DNA of 64,000 bases from Allacma fusca (GCA_947179485.1 OX359248.1:2621501-2685500); one strand, 5' to 3'; shown: positions 1 through 12,360, numbered from the stretch's first letter. A program made the numbers and translations. The notes: a model not told the origin generated them from the letters alone.

Positions 1-311
1 ACCATTGGGGTGACGACGACAACGACGACTGACGACTATATATAGTTAAAGTTGTAATCGCAGTAGATGAATATTTCCGTGATGGTTTATGCTGATAAAA
101 CAAGAGTTAGTGGGAATATAGTTGGTTATGGAATACTAATTATGAAGTGTAAAGAGTGGGGCTGCAGTCACATAGTCAAGTTGGATCAGATGAGATTATA
201 CTTCCTCGAGACCTTCATATTTTTATTCATCTCAGCCCTTGCATCTGGCTTCTTCTCCTCGCCTGAATAATTCTGATATTTTTTCCTGATATGTCAAGTG
301 TGTATACATAC

Positions 312-332
312 ATCTCTCTCTCTCTCTCCCTC
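312..332. repeat. (TC)n microsatellite
   Basis: About eight TC units followed by a C-rich tail. Confidence 0.85.
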
Positions 333-1175
333 TCCACTCTCATAAAGTGACTAGCTCCGAAAATAATAGTAGTACAGTATTGTGATATAAGTACCACGGC
401 TCTACGGATATACTTGTATTTGTGGGATAGTATAATTATATATATATAGATAATAGTCTTTTGTATTTTTAGTATCCACTCCAATTATTTTAGTACTCCC
501 TCATAGCCTCTGATTAGGAGTGCAGTGACAAGAAATAGACTCCAAAGACCTTGTGATTGAATGCCTGAATTTTGTGCAGCACACTTCTTTTTTTTTATAT
601 ATAGTAAGAGCATTCTTTCCCACATTTAATAATTCCATTAATTATTATCATATTGACTTACTCAACTTTGATGCAAAAAAACATGATGTCACTAGTAGAC
701 TAGACTTTAATAATTGAGTAATGTTGGTGGACTGACGACGGCTTCTCCCTTCAAACCTGTACATTATAATGGAACTTGGGGAGAAATTACTTTGTAATCA
801 GAGACTTCGTAGAAGTTGGTGAAAAGGAAACTCAATAACGACTCCAACTCCCATCGTATGCATCATCGTCCTCCTCCGAACTAATTCTCAGTAACAACAT
901 TATTTGTGTATTTATTATTTACATTAATGACGGAGACTTTGGTTGGATTTCCATACCTCCCAGAGAAAGAGAAACACACGCCGCGTCTCCATTCCTTTTT
1001 TAACTCATATCAATGGTGTTTCTAATATCTAATAATAATTAATACTACAGATACGTTCTCTAACTTATGCATATATGATAGCTCACTCATTGTCAGCTCC
1101 CATCTTCATTTTCAGTTTTTATGAGGATGACATGAGTGTGGTTTGGTGTCTGTGTGATGGTTATGTGTGTAGTAA

Positions 1176-1199
1176 GTGTGTGTGTGTGTGTGTGTGTGT
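1176..1199. repeat. (GT)12 microsatellite
   Basis: Uninterrupted GT dinucleotide array. Confidence 0.9.
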
Positions 1200-1835
1200 C
1201 GTCTCTGTGTGCGTATTATGGACGGACGAAGTAGGAGAGCAAGGAGGGAATATTATTATATGTGACCGTGAGTTGTTGTTCCAGGTCTGAGCCAGTCATT
1301 TGTTCCTGGCTAATAAACTACCATCCAGTGTTTTATTATAATTAACAATGTTTACTGTATCGATCAGGGATTGAAATAGTCTGTAATTTTATACCTCACG
1401 AGGAACAAATTGGTCCGCCACTCGTCCATCTAATACCATAAGGTGTTGTCTATGTGTCAGAAGCGTGAAGCTCTCACTATATACTCCGGTCTTAGTGTCA
1501 AGTCGCCGCTGTTTTTTTTTGTAATAACTGACAACAATCATACCTATAAATCATATTTCACATGCAGATTTCCCCAATCTCTTTTTATGAATATATTGTA
1601 CAATATCCGAGATAGAAGACTTGAGCCAATAGCTCATTATTTTTTCCCTTTTTGGTTTTTCTTGGAAAAATTCTATTACGACAAGGGACTAGGGACTAAT
1701 AGTCTCAATCTCAAGGACAGCATCATCAGTGGAAATCAAAGACAAGGAATAATTGCAATTTTTGAACGCTTGAGTCCCTCTTTACCAACAGAGTTGGTAA
1801 TAATAATAATTACGTCTAAGTAATTAATAATTAAT

Positions 1836-1859
1836 ACCCCCTCTCCCCCCCCCCGCCCT
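1836..1859. repeat. Poly-C tract
   Basis: C-rich run interrupted by CT and one G. It lies about 35 bp before the candidate start codon at 1895. Similar C or G runs occur near 36669, 36938 and 59557. Confidence 0.8.
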
Positions 1860-1894
1860 CAAAGGAATAAGACCATCCTGACTTACTCTCAAAT

Positions 1895-1994
1895 ATGTCG
1901 TCCTCATTCTCTTCATCTTCATGTTTCAATTTTTTCGAGTCTGCTTTCACGGGATATGATTTTGGATTCAATTTCGGATCCTTTGAAATGGAAG
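1895..1994 (+). CDS. Candidate alternative first coding exon of RXR (unproven)
   Basis: A short ATG-initiated frame with A at position -3 reads MSSSFSSSSCFNFFESAF, then an aromatic and glycine-rich stretch ending GSFEMEG. It stops at a strong donor, GGAAG|GTAAGG, leaving one base (G). Joined to RXR exon 2 (GT TTG TCA...) this makes GGT, so the product would read ...EMEG-LSLDTN in frame. It lies on the same strand, about 15 kb upstream of the recognised exon 1. Nuclear receptor genes often use alternative 5' exons that change the A/B domain, and a Ser/aromatic/acidic segment would suit that. Against it: phase match alone happens one time in three, the serine run is compositionally simple, and I recognise no homologue. 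It could equally belong to another gene or be chance. Confidence 0.33.
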
Positions 1995-2948
1995 GTAAGG
2001 TAAATTTTTGATATGAACTTTATTTTTATCTACTCCTATCTATGTACAGTAATTGCATATAGGTAGAGAGATACTCTACTCCTAGTACTATTCGTAGTGT
2101 CTACTCAAGTCTCTATATGTATAATACCATTATGAACCATCTTGAGCATACATAATTATATGTATCTACATAATAGCTACGTACACGAGAAAGTTTTCTG
2201 GATGGAATAGTTTTCTTCCCGGCAGGGGTAATAAAGGGAAATTTGAGCAGACTGTGTGTGAGAAAATTTTCACCGGGAACCCTCCCTGCCGCCGTGTGAA
2301 GTTTCATCTAACTCTCTAGAGTTGGGTGGGGTGTAAATGAAACGTCTGTTATTGAGAGGGAAAAATATGTAACCTTGTATTTGAGCAGACAGGAGTTGGG
2401 TTGTGTGCATTAGAGATGGATGTTGTTGGTGTGCCGGTTAGCGGAAGGTGGGTTTTACTTTTAGTAACGGCGGGTATTCCGGTTCAAACTCTCCTCTCAT
2501 CCTTGGGAAATTGTTTATTTTCTCAATGTGTTTGGCATTTGAGGGAGTTGAGCTACAAGGATAGGGAGAGATAGTTCACTTTGATTAGCCAGACGCGTGT
2601 CTATGGTTTTGAGTCTTGGGGATGTATCCATGTATGTATGTAATTATGTATCTACATATGTAGAATAGGCCAACTATGGAAGTGTTACATTATGTGTCTA
2701 TTTGTTCCCCTTTGATACTGGTGGGGTGTAAGCCGCGGCGGATCCCGGGATTGAAATGAGCAAATTACAATCAATTAAGTCAGTTTGTCGACAGTTCAAT
2801 TCTGGGAATGGTAGGGCTTTGAAAGCCCACCTCTCACTCCCCAAAAGTAGAATTTCCTCGATGTAATTGTAATTTACACTTCGTCTGGTAAATATCAATT
2901 CCAATTTGTGCCTCTCAAGTTTCCCAATAACCTTCCTCCCAGGGCTCA

Positions 2949-2984
2949 AACACACATACACACACACACACACAAACACACACA
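2949..2984. repeat. (CA)n microsatellite
   Basis: Imperfect CA array with a few interruptions. Confidence 0.85.
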
Positions 2985-5013
2985 GAGACCTTGGCAATCC
3001 TGTCGTCCGGGTCCGGACACTCTCCGAAGACCAAAAAGAATGTATATCTATGTATCTGTAGTGAAGAGTTCTACAGTGTAAGTAAAAACTGCAAGGACCT
3101 ACATACATATAATTTGTCAGAAACCATTGGGACGGAACTCTGCATCTCTGTAACGTTACTGTGTAACACTTTTACTGGTAACCCTAATGTCTGCCTTTGA
3201 TTCCCCCGTTGGATCTAATTAAGACTAAAGGTTTGAATTCATTTAAGTTTATAGTCCACTGTCCACACGGAACGTGCTCTCGGCCCCTCATTCTGGATTG
3301 TATAGAGTCTGTCTCCATGGGAGGATCTAATATTAAATTAATTTCGCCAATTTGTATTTAAAGCTTTCGCACCATGTGAGAGGAACTCATTGAGTGAGAG
3401 TGCACTCCGGAAAGAAACCATCCCTCAATTTTCTCACAGACGATTATAATTGAGGGGAACAATGATTCCTTCGGAGTGGCAACTGAGCCGAAGTGACACT
3501 GATGGATGTTACTTGAGAGCCTTCTCAAGTGTTTTATTCTCTCCCTCTCTCTCTCTTATACAGTATAGATATTCATGCATGGTTATTTGTATCTATAATA
3601 ATTATTATGACATTTGTGTAGATGTATAGATAATAGCACATACATATAACATGTAAAAGTTGAGCATAGAAATTTTGGGTGGGGATATAAAGGAAAGGGA
3701 AATTCCATACTAGAAGAATCTCACTCACTCTGAAGCCGATGTGGGGAAATGTGTGGAGACAGCTATTCATAATTTTTGGGTAGGATGGAAATACTTTGTG
3801 TGTATATTCTATCTATATAGATATAATTATAAGTATATGTGAAACCACAAGGCTGGATTTTAGTGATGATTGATGCATTCCCTTATAAATTGTACTCCTG
3901 TCTCTGAAGGCTTACGGTGGTGTAGGATCCAGATGAATGAACGGAATTCTCGAGAGGAAAATTTATTACTTTGCTTACTAACATGTAATCTCACCGCGAC
4001 CACATGGAATATCCATGAACTAATCAGGGAGTAGTTGTAGTGTACTCATAGAAATTATTGCGTGTGGTGGTGGTCGTGGGACTTGAACCACATTTGTATA
4101 AAACTAAACAAATTGCTCCTGGAGAGGAAGAGAAAAAAAATCCCATGTAAATCAAATTGGGAAACATGTAAAACTCATCTTGATTTGAAAGACGGTCATA
4201 TTCAAACACAGACGGAAACATGGAAGTGTATTAAAATCGATTCCCTTCCCCTTTACATTTTGTTTCCAAAATGGATGCTAATCATTCTCTACTACTGTAA
4301 TAATTTCTCAAATGCTATCAATAGAGGCTCCACTGTATGTAATTTACGGATATTGGGAGCCGCAAAAAAGAAAACAAAAGAAAAAAAAAACAAAATTAAA
4401 AAACTAAAAATATATCTTGGATAAGTAATCTGACAAATTCAATCTAAAACATGAGGTAGGGATTTACTGTAAGAGCCGAAGACATGATTGAATGATATGA
4501 AATTCAGAGTCAGGTCCCAGTGGTTAGGATTGTGTAGATAGATACATATATATTTTTTTAATGTATCTATGTTACGAAATTCAAGATGCTCCCAAGGAAT
4601 ATATTTGCCTTTCATCCTTCTGCTTATTCCTCCTATCAGTTCTCTTAACTTCCAAGTCTGGGTTTACTATTGCCTATTCAATCCTGTCCAGACAGACACT
4701 CCCGAAAATTCGGTGTTTCTGTCGAGCAATTGGAGCTCCTCTGAATTAATTCTCAGGGCATTTGTCTAGATTAGATGCATATATGTATATCTATGTATAT
4801 ATAATTTATAAGGGAATGTAAGTATTTAGATCCTGTCCCTATCGACTTGAGAATTTATCCCAAGAATTGAATAGAGGTTTCGAAATTGAAAAAACTACCA
4901 AGGTTTCATAATCCCTGACTATACACACTCCTCCCTAGAGTGCCGACATAGTTTCGGGGTCTGCCGAGAAAGGTATAATAATTATTACAATCTACATGGT
5001 TCATTATATGGTA

Positions 5014-5046
<33 letters not shown>

Positions 5047-5047
5047 G
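5014..5047. repeat. Compound (TC)n(TG)n microsatellite
   Basis: About ten TC units run directly into about seven TG units. Confidence 0.9.
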
Positions 5048-5511
5048 AGCAGGAGAGCGATGATGCAAATATAAGTTACAGGATGATTTTGCAAATCTAT
5101 TCATATGACGGCTGAGGAGAGGAAGATGGGACTCATTCAGATATTATACAGCTTCACTTTGAGAGGACATATGTTCCAAGTTCCTACAATAATGGCTAGT
5201 GTCTTAAACACTCTTGGACGTTGGCAGTTTCCAAAGGTAGAAGGCACCACAGACATGGATAAAAGTTATTAAGCGACGGTGAGTAGTGAGTACCAAGTAC
5301 AGATAATGTATGAACCTTGTGAATCTCTACTCGTTCCTAGGAAGAACCATACAGAGAGGCAGGAGTGATGATGATAAAAGATGATAGTACTTAAATAATT
5401 CTAGTTGGGATGGAAAACGCAAGGAAGCGATTACCGCGTGAAAAAACTCCCTCTCCATGGTACCTGCTCATCTCATAATTAAGATGGGGGAATGAGGATT
5501 TTTTATTTAGT

Positions 5512-5514
<3 letters not shown>

Positions 5515-5542
<28 letters not shown>
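5515..5542. repeat. (TC)14 microsatellite
   Basis: Uninterrupted array. It lies just beyond the AATAAA-like signal of the possible minus-strand exon at 5633-5733. Confidence 0.9.
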
Positions 5543-5545
<3 letters not shown>

Positions 5546-5632
5546 TTTTATTATGATTATTTCTGCCATCTGGATACATGCATTGGGAATTATGGATGAG
5601 AGTAAGGAGAGTAAGAGAAGTCCATATGCTTT

Positions 5633-5690
5633 TTAGAGATCTAATCCTGCCATTGTTCCTTCCTTGGAACCTGGAAGCATGAGAGGCTGG

Positions 5691-5725
<35 letters not shown>

Positions 5726-5733
5726 TAATGAGC
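5633..5733 (-). CDS. Possible polyglutamine terminal exon on the minus strand
   Basis: On the minus strand a good acceptor (CCTTTTTCTGCATTGCAG) is followed by an open frame of 32 codons and a TAA. Two bases complete the preceding codon, then the peptide reads SL, eleven Q, and HQPLMLPGSKEGTMAGLDL, then stop. About 85 nt beyond the stop, near 5545-5550, is AATAAA, so the arrangement resembles a last exon with a short 3' UTR. The upstream exon would need to end in phase 1 and lie at higher coordinates. I could not identify one, and I do not recognise the protein. CAG/CTG triplets also occur as plain microsatellites in this region, so the glutamine run alone is weak support. The acceptor quality and the ordinary-looking residues after the repeat are the better evidence. 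Confidence 0.25.
5690..5727. repeat. CTG/TTG trinucleotide repeat
   Basis: Thirteen CTG- or TTG-type triplets, with one GTG, on the + strand. On the minus strand they read as CAG/CAA, the glutamine run of the possible exon at 5633-5733. Confidence 0.85.
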
Positions 5734-5886
5734 CTGCAATGCAGAAAAAGGCAAAACAATACCATTAATGGAACCTTATTACTCTAAGGATATGTAATGT
5801 CCATCTTCATTTTCGGATTTATTTCCCTATGGCTTGTGCAGGCACATACAGAAGACTATCTATATTCTTGTGCTCTTCTATATCTG

Positions 5887-5888
<2 letters not shown>

Positions 5889-5920
<32 letters not shown>
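5889..5920. repeat. (TC)16 microsatellite
   Basis: Uninterrupted 32-bp array. Confidence 0.92.
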
Positions 5921-5923
<3 letters not shown>

Positions 5924-6029
5924 CTCTGTGGAAGCAAGTGATTATTTTGCCCATTGAAATTGCAAGCATGAGCTTGGCGTTGTTCTTTATTGTTGTGGAG
6001 TTACAAAAAACACGGAATTTTTCCTCCTT

Positions 6030-6050
6030 GTGTGTGTGTGTGTGTATGTG
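6030..6050. repeat. (GT)n microsatellite
   Basis: About ten GT units with one A interruption. Confidence 0.85.
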
Positions 6051-6486
6051 TAGGTGTTCAATTGGTCTTGGACTCTTTAAAGAAAGCTTTTTACTTTTAT
6101 TCCACATGCTGTATCTATAGATATGTTGGGGGATGTGGATGTCTCTACATATGTATGTATATATCTAATTACGTATAAGACTACATGTTATACATAGATA
6201 CTCACGCTGGGAGATTCTCTTTTTTATCCTGACTCTCGTGCACTTTTATTTCATTTCATAAGCGTTATTTTTTTTTCCTCCAATTTCTAATACCTACTTA
6301 CTAGATACTTTTGAGCTTTGCAAGCCCTCAAGCATGAATTTCGCTTTCGGCTTTGCATGCTTGGCTTGCATTGTTGTAATAATGGTACAACAGCCTCCAG
6401 CCCAAGATTTTTTTGTCTTGTGCTTGTATTCTCCTTTATATTCTTTCAGAGCTGTCATTCTTTTTAACTCAGTGATTTTTCTTTGC

Positions 6487-6556
6487 CTCTCTCTCTCTCC
6501 CTCTCTCTCTCTCTCTCCCCCTCTCTCTCTCTCTCCCCCTCTCTCTCTCTCTCTCC
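6487..6556. repeat. Interrupted (CT)n microsatellite
   Basis: About 70 bp of CT units broken at intervals by CCC or CCCC. The regular breaks suggest a higher-order unit of roughly 20 bp. Confidence 0.9.
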
Positions 6557-7626
6557 ATTTCCGAGCATCAAAAGAAGAAAGAGAAGGTTCCAGCCGCTGA
6601 TGATTCTAAATATGTATGCATGCCGGGGTTGTTGAAGGAGAGAGAAGAGAAGGCAAAAGCAAAACGAAGCCAAGCGCAAACTTTTCTAATTCACTCTTAT
6701 GCTAAAGAAGGTGTAACTGGGAGACTTATATATGAAGTATATATCTGTAAAAGGAGGGCTCTTGTAAAGAAGATCTACAAGTATCTAGTTGTAGTTTTGG
6801 ATTTTTAAAGTTTCACTAAATGTATCGATTGAGTTCCCCAACTCTTTTGGAGTGAGTGACGTTTTTAGATTATAAGGAAGGAAATATATGTGGGGAATTT
6901 AAACCTCAGACAATTCTGACGGGGAGATGTTATCTTTTTGTCTGGGATGTATAAAAGGAAGGAGAATCTGACATTGTATATAACTGTCTCCATTCCTATG
7001 GGTACAGATGCGTGGATAGGAGAATTTGACTGCATATGCATGTACGTATGTATATATATAATTATTTGTACGTGTGTAATTTTATGCACAACAAATTGTA
7101 GTTCTACACATGGTTATACATGATTACTACTGGGAACCTCGAAGCAGAAAAAAAGGGTTTCAAAAAGTTTCCCCATCAAAATATATGTTTGAGGGAGGAA
7201 TGAGGAATACCAAGATCTTGTAGCTTATGGATGAATGTTAGTAGTTGGTTCGTAGACAAAACCACGAATGTTTTTCCGTTTATATAATTCAGAAAATGAT
7301 CTGGTCACATCGTTACAGATCTTGACTATTATTCGAGAAATGTCCGTGGTTAGCAAGTTCCCCTCAGCATCTCCTCCACAACAAGAGATAGATATCTCTA
7401 CACTTTTGTAATTTAGCTCAGAGCTTATAGATGTATGTTCCCCATGGAATTTCCCTTCATATATAGATAGCTAAATGGTTATTGTGTGGAGCCCAACATA
7501 ATTGTGAGGGATGTCATTGAGACTACATGTTATATTGTTTTAAAAAAAAAATTTAAAACCATTCTGGTTTTTATGTATCTACGGTTTGAATAAATGGGGC
7601 TGTTGCTGTTGTTGGAGCAGTGGCAA

Positions 7627-7648
7627 GATGATGATGATGATGATGATA
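7627..7648. repeat. (GAT)n microsatellite
   Basis: About seven GAT triplets. Confidence 0.85.
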
Positions 7649-8058
7649 CCAGGAAAAAGTTTTAGATGTGGTATTCTGATAAGTGACATTGGTATTGTGA
7701 ACTGAAGCCATGGCTGTGCCTTTGTACTGTCCGCATATGCAGAGATGATATTGGATGAGAATTTTTTCTTGTCTTGATCCGGATTGAATTTACATTTTCG
7801 TCTTTGATGGGTGAAGGTTACGATTTGACGCTCTGTACAGACGCTCCTCAGACTATGAAGGAATTGAGCTAATCTCCATGTTGCTTGCTATCCGTCACCT
7901 CGATACAAATCCGGCATTGGATTGCAAAGAGCAAGGATGTTTGGCTGAGGCTCAATCGGATAGGATAGGAATTGTGGTCTTCGGGACTCGATGGAGGAAG
8001 ATACAATTTTGTTTCTTTTTTTTTTGAGCTGTTTGATATGATAGTGTGTTATATGGAG

Positions 8059-8086
<28 letters not shown>
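8059..8086. repeat. (TC)n microsatellite
   Basis: About fourteen TC units. Confidence 0.9.
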
Positions 8087-8089
<3 letters not shown>

Positions 8090-8376
8090 GGTATAAAAAA
8101 AATACACGTGAGATTCCTTCCAATTTGGGGATGTAACTTGAGAGATAAATCTCTGTATTTACTTGAATTTAAATGGTCTGCTGATAGAAATAGTATTCTT
8201 ATCTCCCCCGGATAGAGCCACATAATTCTCAAATCTAAAGCATGGAGTTGTAATAGCTCTTCTCCTTCGAGCCCTATAGTTACATTTGGATGCTTTGCGG
8301 AATCTCCCACTTATCCCTTTGTAAATAGTTGCGAGACTGAGACAATTGGATTGGAAATTCTAATACGGCAGTAATG

Positions 8377-8416
8377 GTAGTAGTACTAGTAGTAGTAGTA
8401 GTAGTTGTAGTAGTAT
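8377..8416. repeat. (TAG)n microsatellite
   Basis: TAG/GTA triplet array with two or three substitutions. Confidence 0.85.
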
Positions 8417-8774
8417 CAGCAGAATAAGTTGAAATAAAATACTTTTTATATAGATACATAGATAATAGATATCTACAAATTCTAGAATACTACTACAGCT
8501 ACAATGTTACTGAGAGAATAAATGTCGGAGGGCGTCTAGCCTCCTAATCTTTGTTTTCCTTGGGAACGGCTCTGCTCCTGTTGTAGGAATTTAATCGAGT
8601 TTGCTCAGAATACGAAAATTGAAGCTGAAAATACTAAAGTTATACGAGACTACTGAACACGAAAGTAGATATTTATATTATGTAGATTATAGAATTTGTC
8701 AACATATTTACTTACTTTGAAGTAAAATTTGAAAACATTTTAAGATTTGAAATAATTATCTTGGGAGTCATTTG

Positions 8775-8853
8775 ATGATGGAAGGAATTACGCAAGATCG
8801 TTACTGTCGTAATGTGAGGATATTACCTCCTGTGAACGACTTTCTCGACGAGG
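8775..8853 (+). CDS. Candidate alternative first coding exon of RXR (unproven)
   Basis: Two adjacent ATG codons open a frame. The second has A at -3 and G at +4. The frame reads MMEGITQDRYCRN then VRILPPVNDFLDEG, and ends at a strong donor, GAGG|GTGAGT, leaving one base (G). Splicing to RXR exon 2 would give ...DEG-LSLDTN in frame. The peptide has mixed, non-repetitive composition and acidic residues before the junction. Read through the donor, the frame stays open to a TGA at 8934, so it could also be a short unspliced ORF. I do not recognise the peptide. Phase compatibility is a one-in-three event, and other phase-1 donors occur in the window, so this remains a candidate only. Confidence 0.3.
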
Positions 8854-9135
8854 GTGAGTCAGTCGCTAATCATGGAACACGTGCGTTAATTTTGCTCTTC
8901 CTTGAGAGTCTTATTTTAAACCGTTGAGAGAAGTCTGACTGAGTGTAGTGCCGCTAAATACTTTATTATTAATCTGTAAAGTTTACAGGGTTATTTTCGA
9001 AATCCCAAAATGTTATTTACTCTCCTCTCTCTCTCTACCATGATGAATGGAAATTTTGTTGTTTGAACTCCAGCGGGTTAGAAGGAAAGTATGGTAGGAT
9101 TCCAGGAGAGAGTTATCTGCAAAAGTTATTTTTTT

Positions 9136-9139
<4 letters not shown>

Positions 9140-9170
<31 letters not shown>
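9140..9170. repeat. (CT)15 microsatellite
   Basis: Uninterrupted CT array following a T-rich tract. Confidence 0.9.
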
Positions 9171-9171
<1 letters not shown>

Positions 9172-9429
9172 ATGCGGATAATAATTCTCTGGTTATCTGG
9201 TGTCAAATAAAGGGGAAGATGAGGTGTAAGTATTATTGTTCAACGTACCATTAGTACAGGAGAGCTCCTAAGCTGGGTCCTCATTTGTGCTCATACTTGT
9301 CTCATCTTAAAGAAACATATTATACTGTTCCCACTTCTAAAGCGAGTCTCTCACAATATATTTCTGACATTTCGTGGGAGTTCATTAGTCATTACAAGTC
9401 TAATTATTCACCATACCACTACGACCACC

Positions 9430-9458
9430 ACCGCAACAACAACAACAACAACAATAAC
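9430..9458. repeat. (CAA)n microsatellite
   Basis: About eight CAA triplets. Confidence 0.85.
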
Positions 9459-9923
9459 AGATCCACACCAATGGGAAAGGAAGAGTGAAAAAAGAACATG
9501 AGAGAAAAAGAGCTGAGAAAAAATAATATGCAGGGACTTGTAATGTAAAGTCTGTCTGACTGTCTTTTTTACCTTTTAAATATGTAAAAGTGAAGATCTC
9601 GCCAATCATTATTGCAATTAGCTTTCGCCCTCAAGAGAAATAAATGGAATTGGAATGATTTCCAATGTGCCTGGGAATGGGGATTTACTTAGATGCAGCT
9701 TTGGGAGAAAAAAAAATTACAATGAACTACAGGGATTGAGCAACCTCTCCAATGTATATGTTAGAGCTGGCCGTCCAAGTCAGGGCCAAAAATGTAACTT
9801 TAATTTCACGCATTTGTCAAAAGTCAGACTCATATAATATATTATGGTCATTGAGACTATTTTTTTTTTGAGGATATGTAGTTTCATATCCATATGAACA
9901 AATTCAGTCCGTAACCTCACACT

Positions 9924-9956
9924 TGTAATGCAGCGTCCTGAGTCACCTGCATTACA
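9924..9956. other. Short inverted repeat (10-bp stem)
   Basis: TGTAATGCAG at 9924-9933 pairs perfectly with CTGCATTACA at 9947-9956 across a 13-nt loop. No flanking duplication identifies it as a transposon end. Confidence 0.5.
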
Positions 9957-11348
9957 CTCAGTATGTATGGACAGGCATATAGTACATGTAATTACAAGTG
10001 TAATGTTCTTCTAATGTAGATACATATATACATTCCTACCTTGTACAGAATAATACCTTGTACATAATGTCATGCCCAATCAGACGTACATATGTACATA
10101 CATAAGGAGTAGGGATAGGAACGGACATATCTACGTGCAAGGGAATGACTGTAATGCAGCCCTATCTACAATCTAGTAGATACATATATGCGTAATTATG
10201 TACTTACTAGAGAAATCATAAGAAAATGAACAAGGGGATATTATGTGTAATGTGAAACCCAGAAAAAGAGTCCGAGCATGTTTTGAAACGAGGGAATTAA
10301 GAGTAAATTACATAAGCGACTAGTCACAAGTCATGAAACGGGGTAAAGGTTACGACCAAGTGTACTTGATCCAGAAGAATTGGCATGCTCGAAAGTATGT
10401 GTTCGCTTTCTTGTATCCCATCTATTAACGTGCTTGTACATACATAATTCCATCCATACATATATAAGATACGTACTTGTCCTACAACAAGGGTTCAAGA
10501 AAAAAAACGCTCTAAAAGTTTTTTTTTCTCCTCTCTTTTCCTTGCAGAAATAGAATGTTGTTAAAAACGTGAAAGTATATGTACACTTGTATGCATGACA
10601 GGCCATATATAGCCAGAGGGATATTATTTATCTATGGTTGAATATTTACTGTGAGTATCTATGTATGTAGTAAGTATGTACAATTATAAATTGTAGGTAT
10701 ATAATTATATACATGTAGATATATATTTATATATAGACACGATCTTGAGCATTTTGGTTACGACGGGAAGCGAGAAGGAAGAAAGAGTATCCGTGTAATA
10801 AAAATGGATAGGAAAAAAAACTTTTTAAGACAAGAGTGTAAAGGTCTCTAAATATAAATGAAGGAAGCATGTTACTGTAGCACAGAGTCAGAGAAGCACG
10901 ACTCCCTATAGTAGATACAGGATTTGGTAAACATGCCGTGCATATTTTGAACGATCTGAAGCCATTTTAGTTGAACGAATCTTAAGGTTAAAATTTTTTT
11001 TTCTTACTTGAGGACTCATTACTCCTTATATCTATATCCCAACCCTGGAGTATGTAGTATAGTATCTATATCTACTCTCTAACTAAGATATAACATACTT
11101 TTTTGAGATGATACATGATACATGGAAGTACATACAACTTACTGCCTGTTAAAAGAAACATTGGGAACAGGAATTCTGAAGTTTATATAGTACTCAGACC
11201 AGAAGAGAGGGAGAGAGAGAGAGAGATTAAGTGTCGTATCGTGCAAACGACTGGCTTGAATGACGAAAACCAGAGCTGACTAGGAGCATTGGAGGTAGAT
11301 ACATAGATGTAACCACCTTGTTTCCTCCCACATAGAATATTGCCTGTA

Positions 11349-11349
<1 letters not shown>

Positions 11350-11388
<39 letters not shown>

Positions 11389-11394
11389 ACTCTC
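11350..11394. repeat. (TC)n microsatellite with ACTC units
   Basis: Long TC array ending in TCACTCACTCTCT. Confidence 0.9.
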
Positions 11395-11676
11395 TAGGTA
11401 TATATATATGTGTGTGTGTGATAACAATCATTGCGAATGGCCTGAGGAGAAATTCCCTTACAAAATCTCATGTACGAAATCTCAAGGTCAGTTGTGGTGT
11501 GTTTGTACTCTGGGGTGTGCATCATGCTCCATCGCTACCCCGCCGCTACATTAAAAATCCTTATGGAGGTGTACCTACAGTGTACTGTATGTATGTAGAT
11601 ATAATAATTATTACACATGCCTTCCATATGTGTACGGATATGGTACATATTATATCTACAGATACACATATGAGCC

Positions 11677-11678
<2 letters not shown>

Positions 11679-11710
<32 letters not shown>
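11679..11710. repeat. (CT)16 microsatellite
   Basis: Uninterrupted 32-bp array. Confidence 0.9.
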
Positions 11711-11715
<5 letters not shown>

Positions 11716-11952
11716 CATAGATGGAAAGCGATAAACTCTACAAAATTAATCCTCAGCTCAATGGCACAAAGAGCACATGCATGCAGAAAAAAGCTCCTTC
11801 AACTTTTAAAAGGGTTATAACATTGAAAATCCTAGAGCAATGCTTTTAGTATTGACGAATTAACATACATCCACTAGAAACTTGATGTTTTGAAGGTAGC
11901 TTCTCTGTATGTAGTGTTTTTTTTTGCATTTACATTTATCTTTGGGCTTACC

Positions 11953-12020
11953 ATCTCTCTGTCTCTCTCACTGTCTCTCTCTCTCTCTCTCTCTCCCTCT
12001 CTCTCACACACACACACACA
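11953..12020. repeat. Compound (TC)n(AC)n microsatellite
   Basis: Interrupted TC units followed by about eight CA units. Confidence 0.9.
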
Positions 12021-12330
12021 AACTCACCCTGTATTATTACTATGCATAACCTTCTCTCATTTCTGCATCCTACAATTTTGTTATCCTCTCTGATATGTAT
12101 GTATGTACATACATTAGAATTGAAGTTCTCTATCATGAGGTCTCACTTATTATTGGATACTCTGTTTGTTAAAGTTGGTTACTTTATGGAGAGTTTTTAG
12201 TTGTAGTTTTTGAGAATGCATCAATCTTTAGTACGCTTCTGTTATCCATAGTATGCTTTTAGTGTGTCGATAGTAGTTGATACTCCTTGTATGTCCACGA
12301 GCTTTAAATATCTTGTGGGCTTTTAGGTCT

Positions 12331-12360
12331 ATCTCTCTCTCTCTCTCTCTCCCTCTCACT
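12331..12360. repeat. (TC)n microsatellite
   Basis: About ten TC units with a degenerate tail. Confidence 0.85.

Larger units (their letters stand above)
1..1894. other. Upstream AT-rich flank, no gene seen
   Basis: I see no convincing coding exon here. The stretch contains a short (TC)n near 312, a (GT)12 array near 1176 and a C-rich run near 1836. If the ORF at 1895 is a real first exon, its promoter and 5' UTR would lie in the last part of this segment, but I see no diagnostic core promoter. Confidence 0.5.
1995..8774. other. Non-coding segment (intron or 5' flank)
   Basis: No + strand gene is supported here. It holds many CT, GT and triplet microsatellites, listed separately, plus one possible minus-strand terminal exon at 5633-5733. 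Long open frames here, such as 7888-8310 on the minus strand, run through GA repeats, which contain no stop codons. Confidence 0.5.

Noticed and set aside
4500-4590. tRNA-Glu-like A-box (CCCAGTGGTTAGGATT)
   Set aside because: No acceptable B box at the right spacing downstream and no tRNA fold.
7888-8310. 140-codon minus-strand frame
   Set aside because: It starts at GTG, crosses a GA array that cannot contain stops, and matches no family I recognise.
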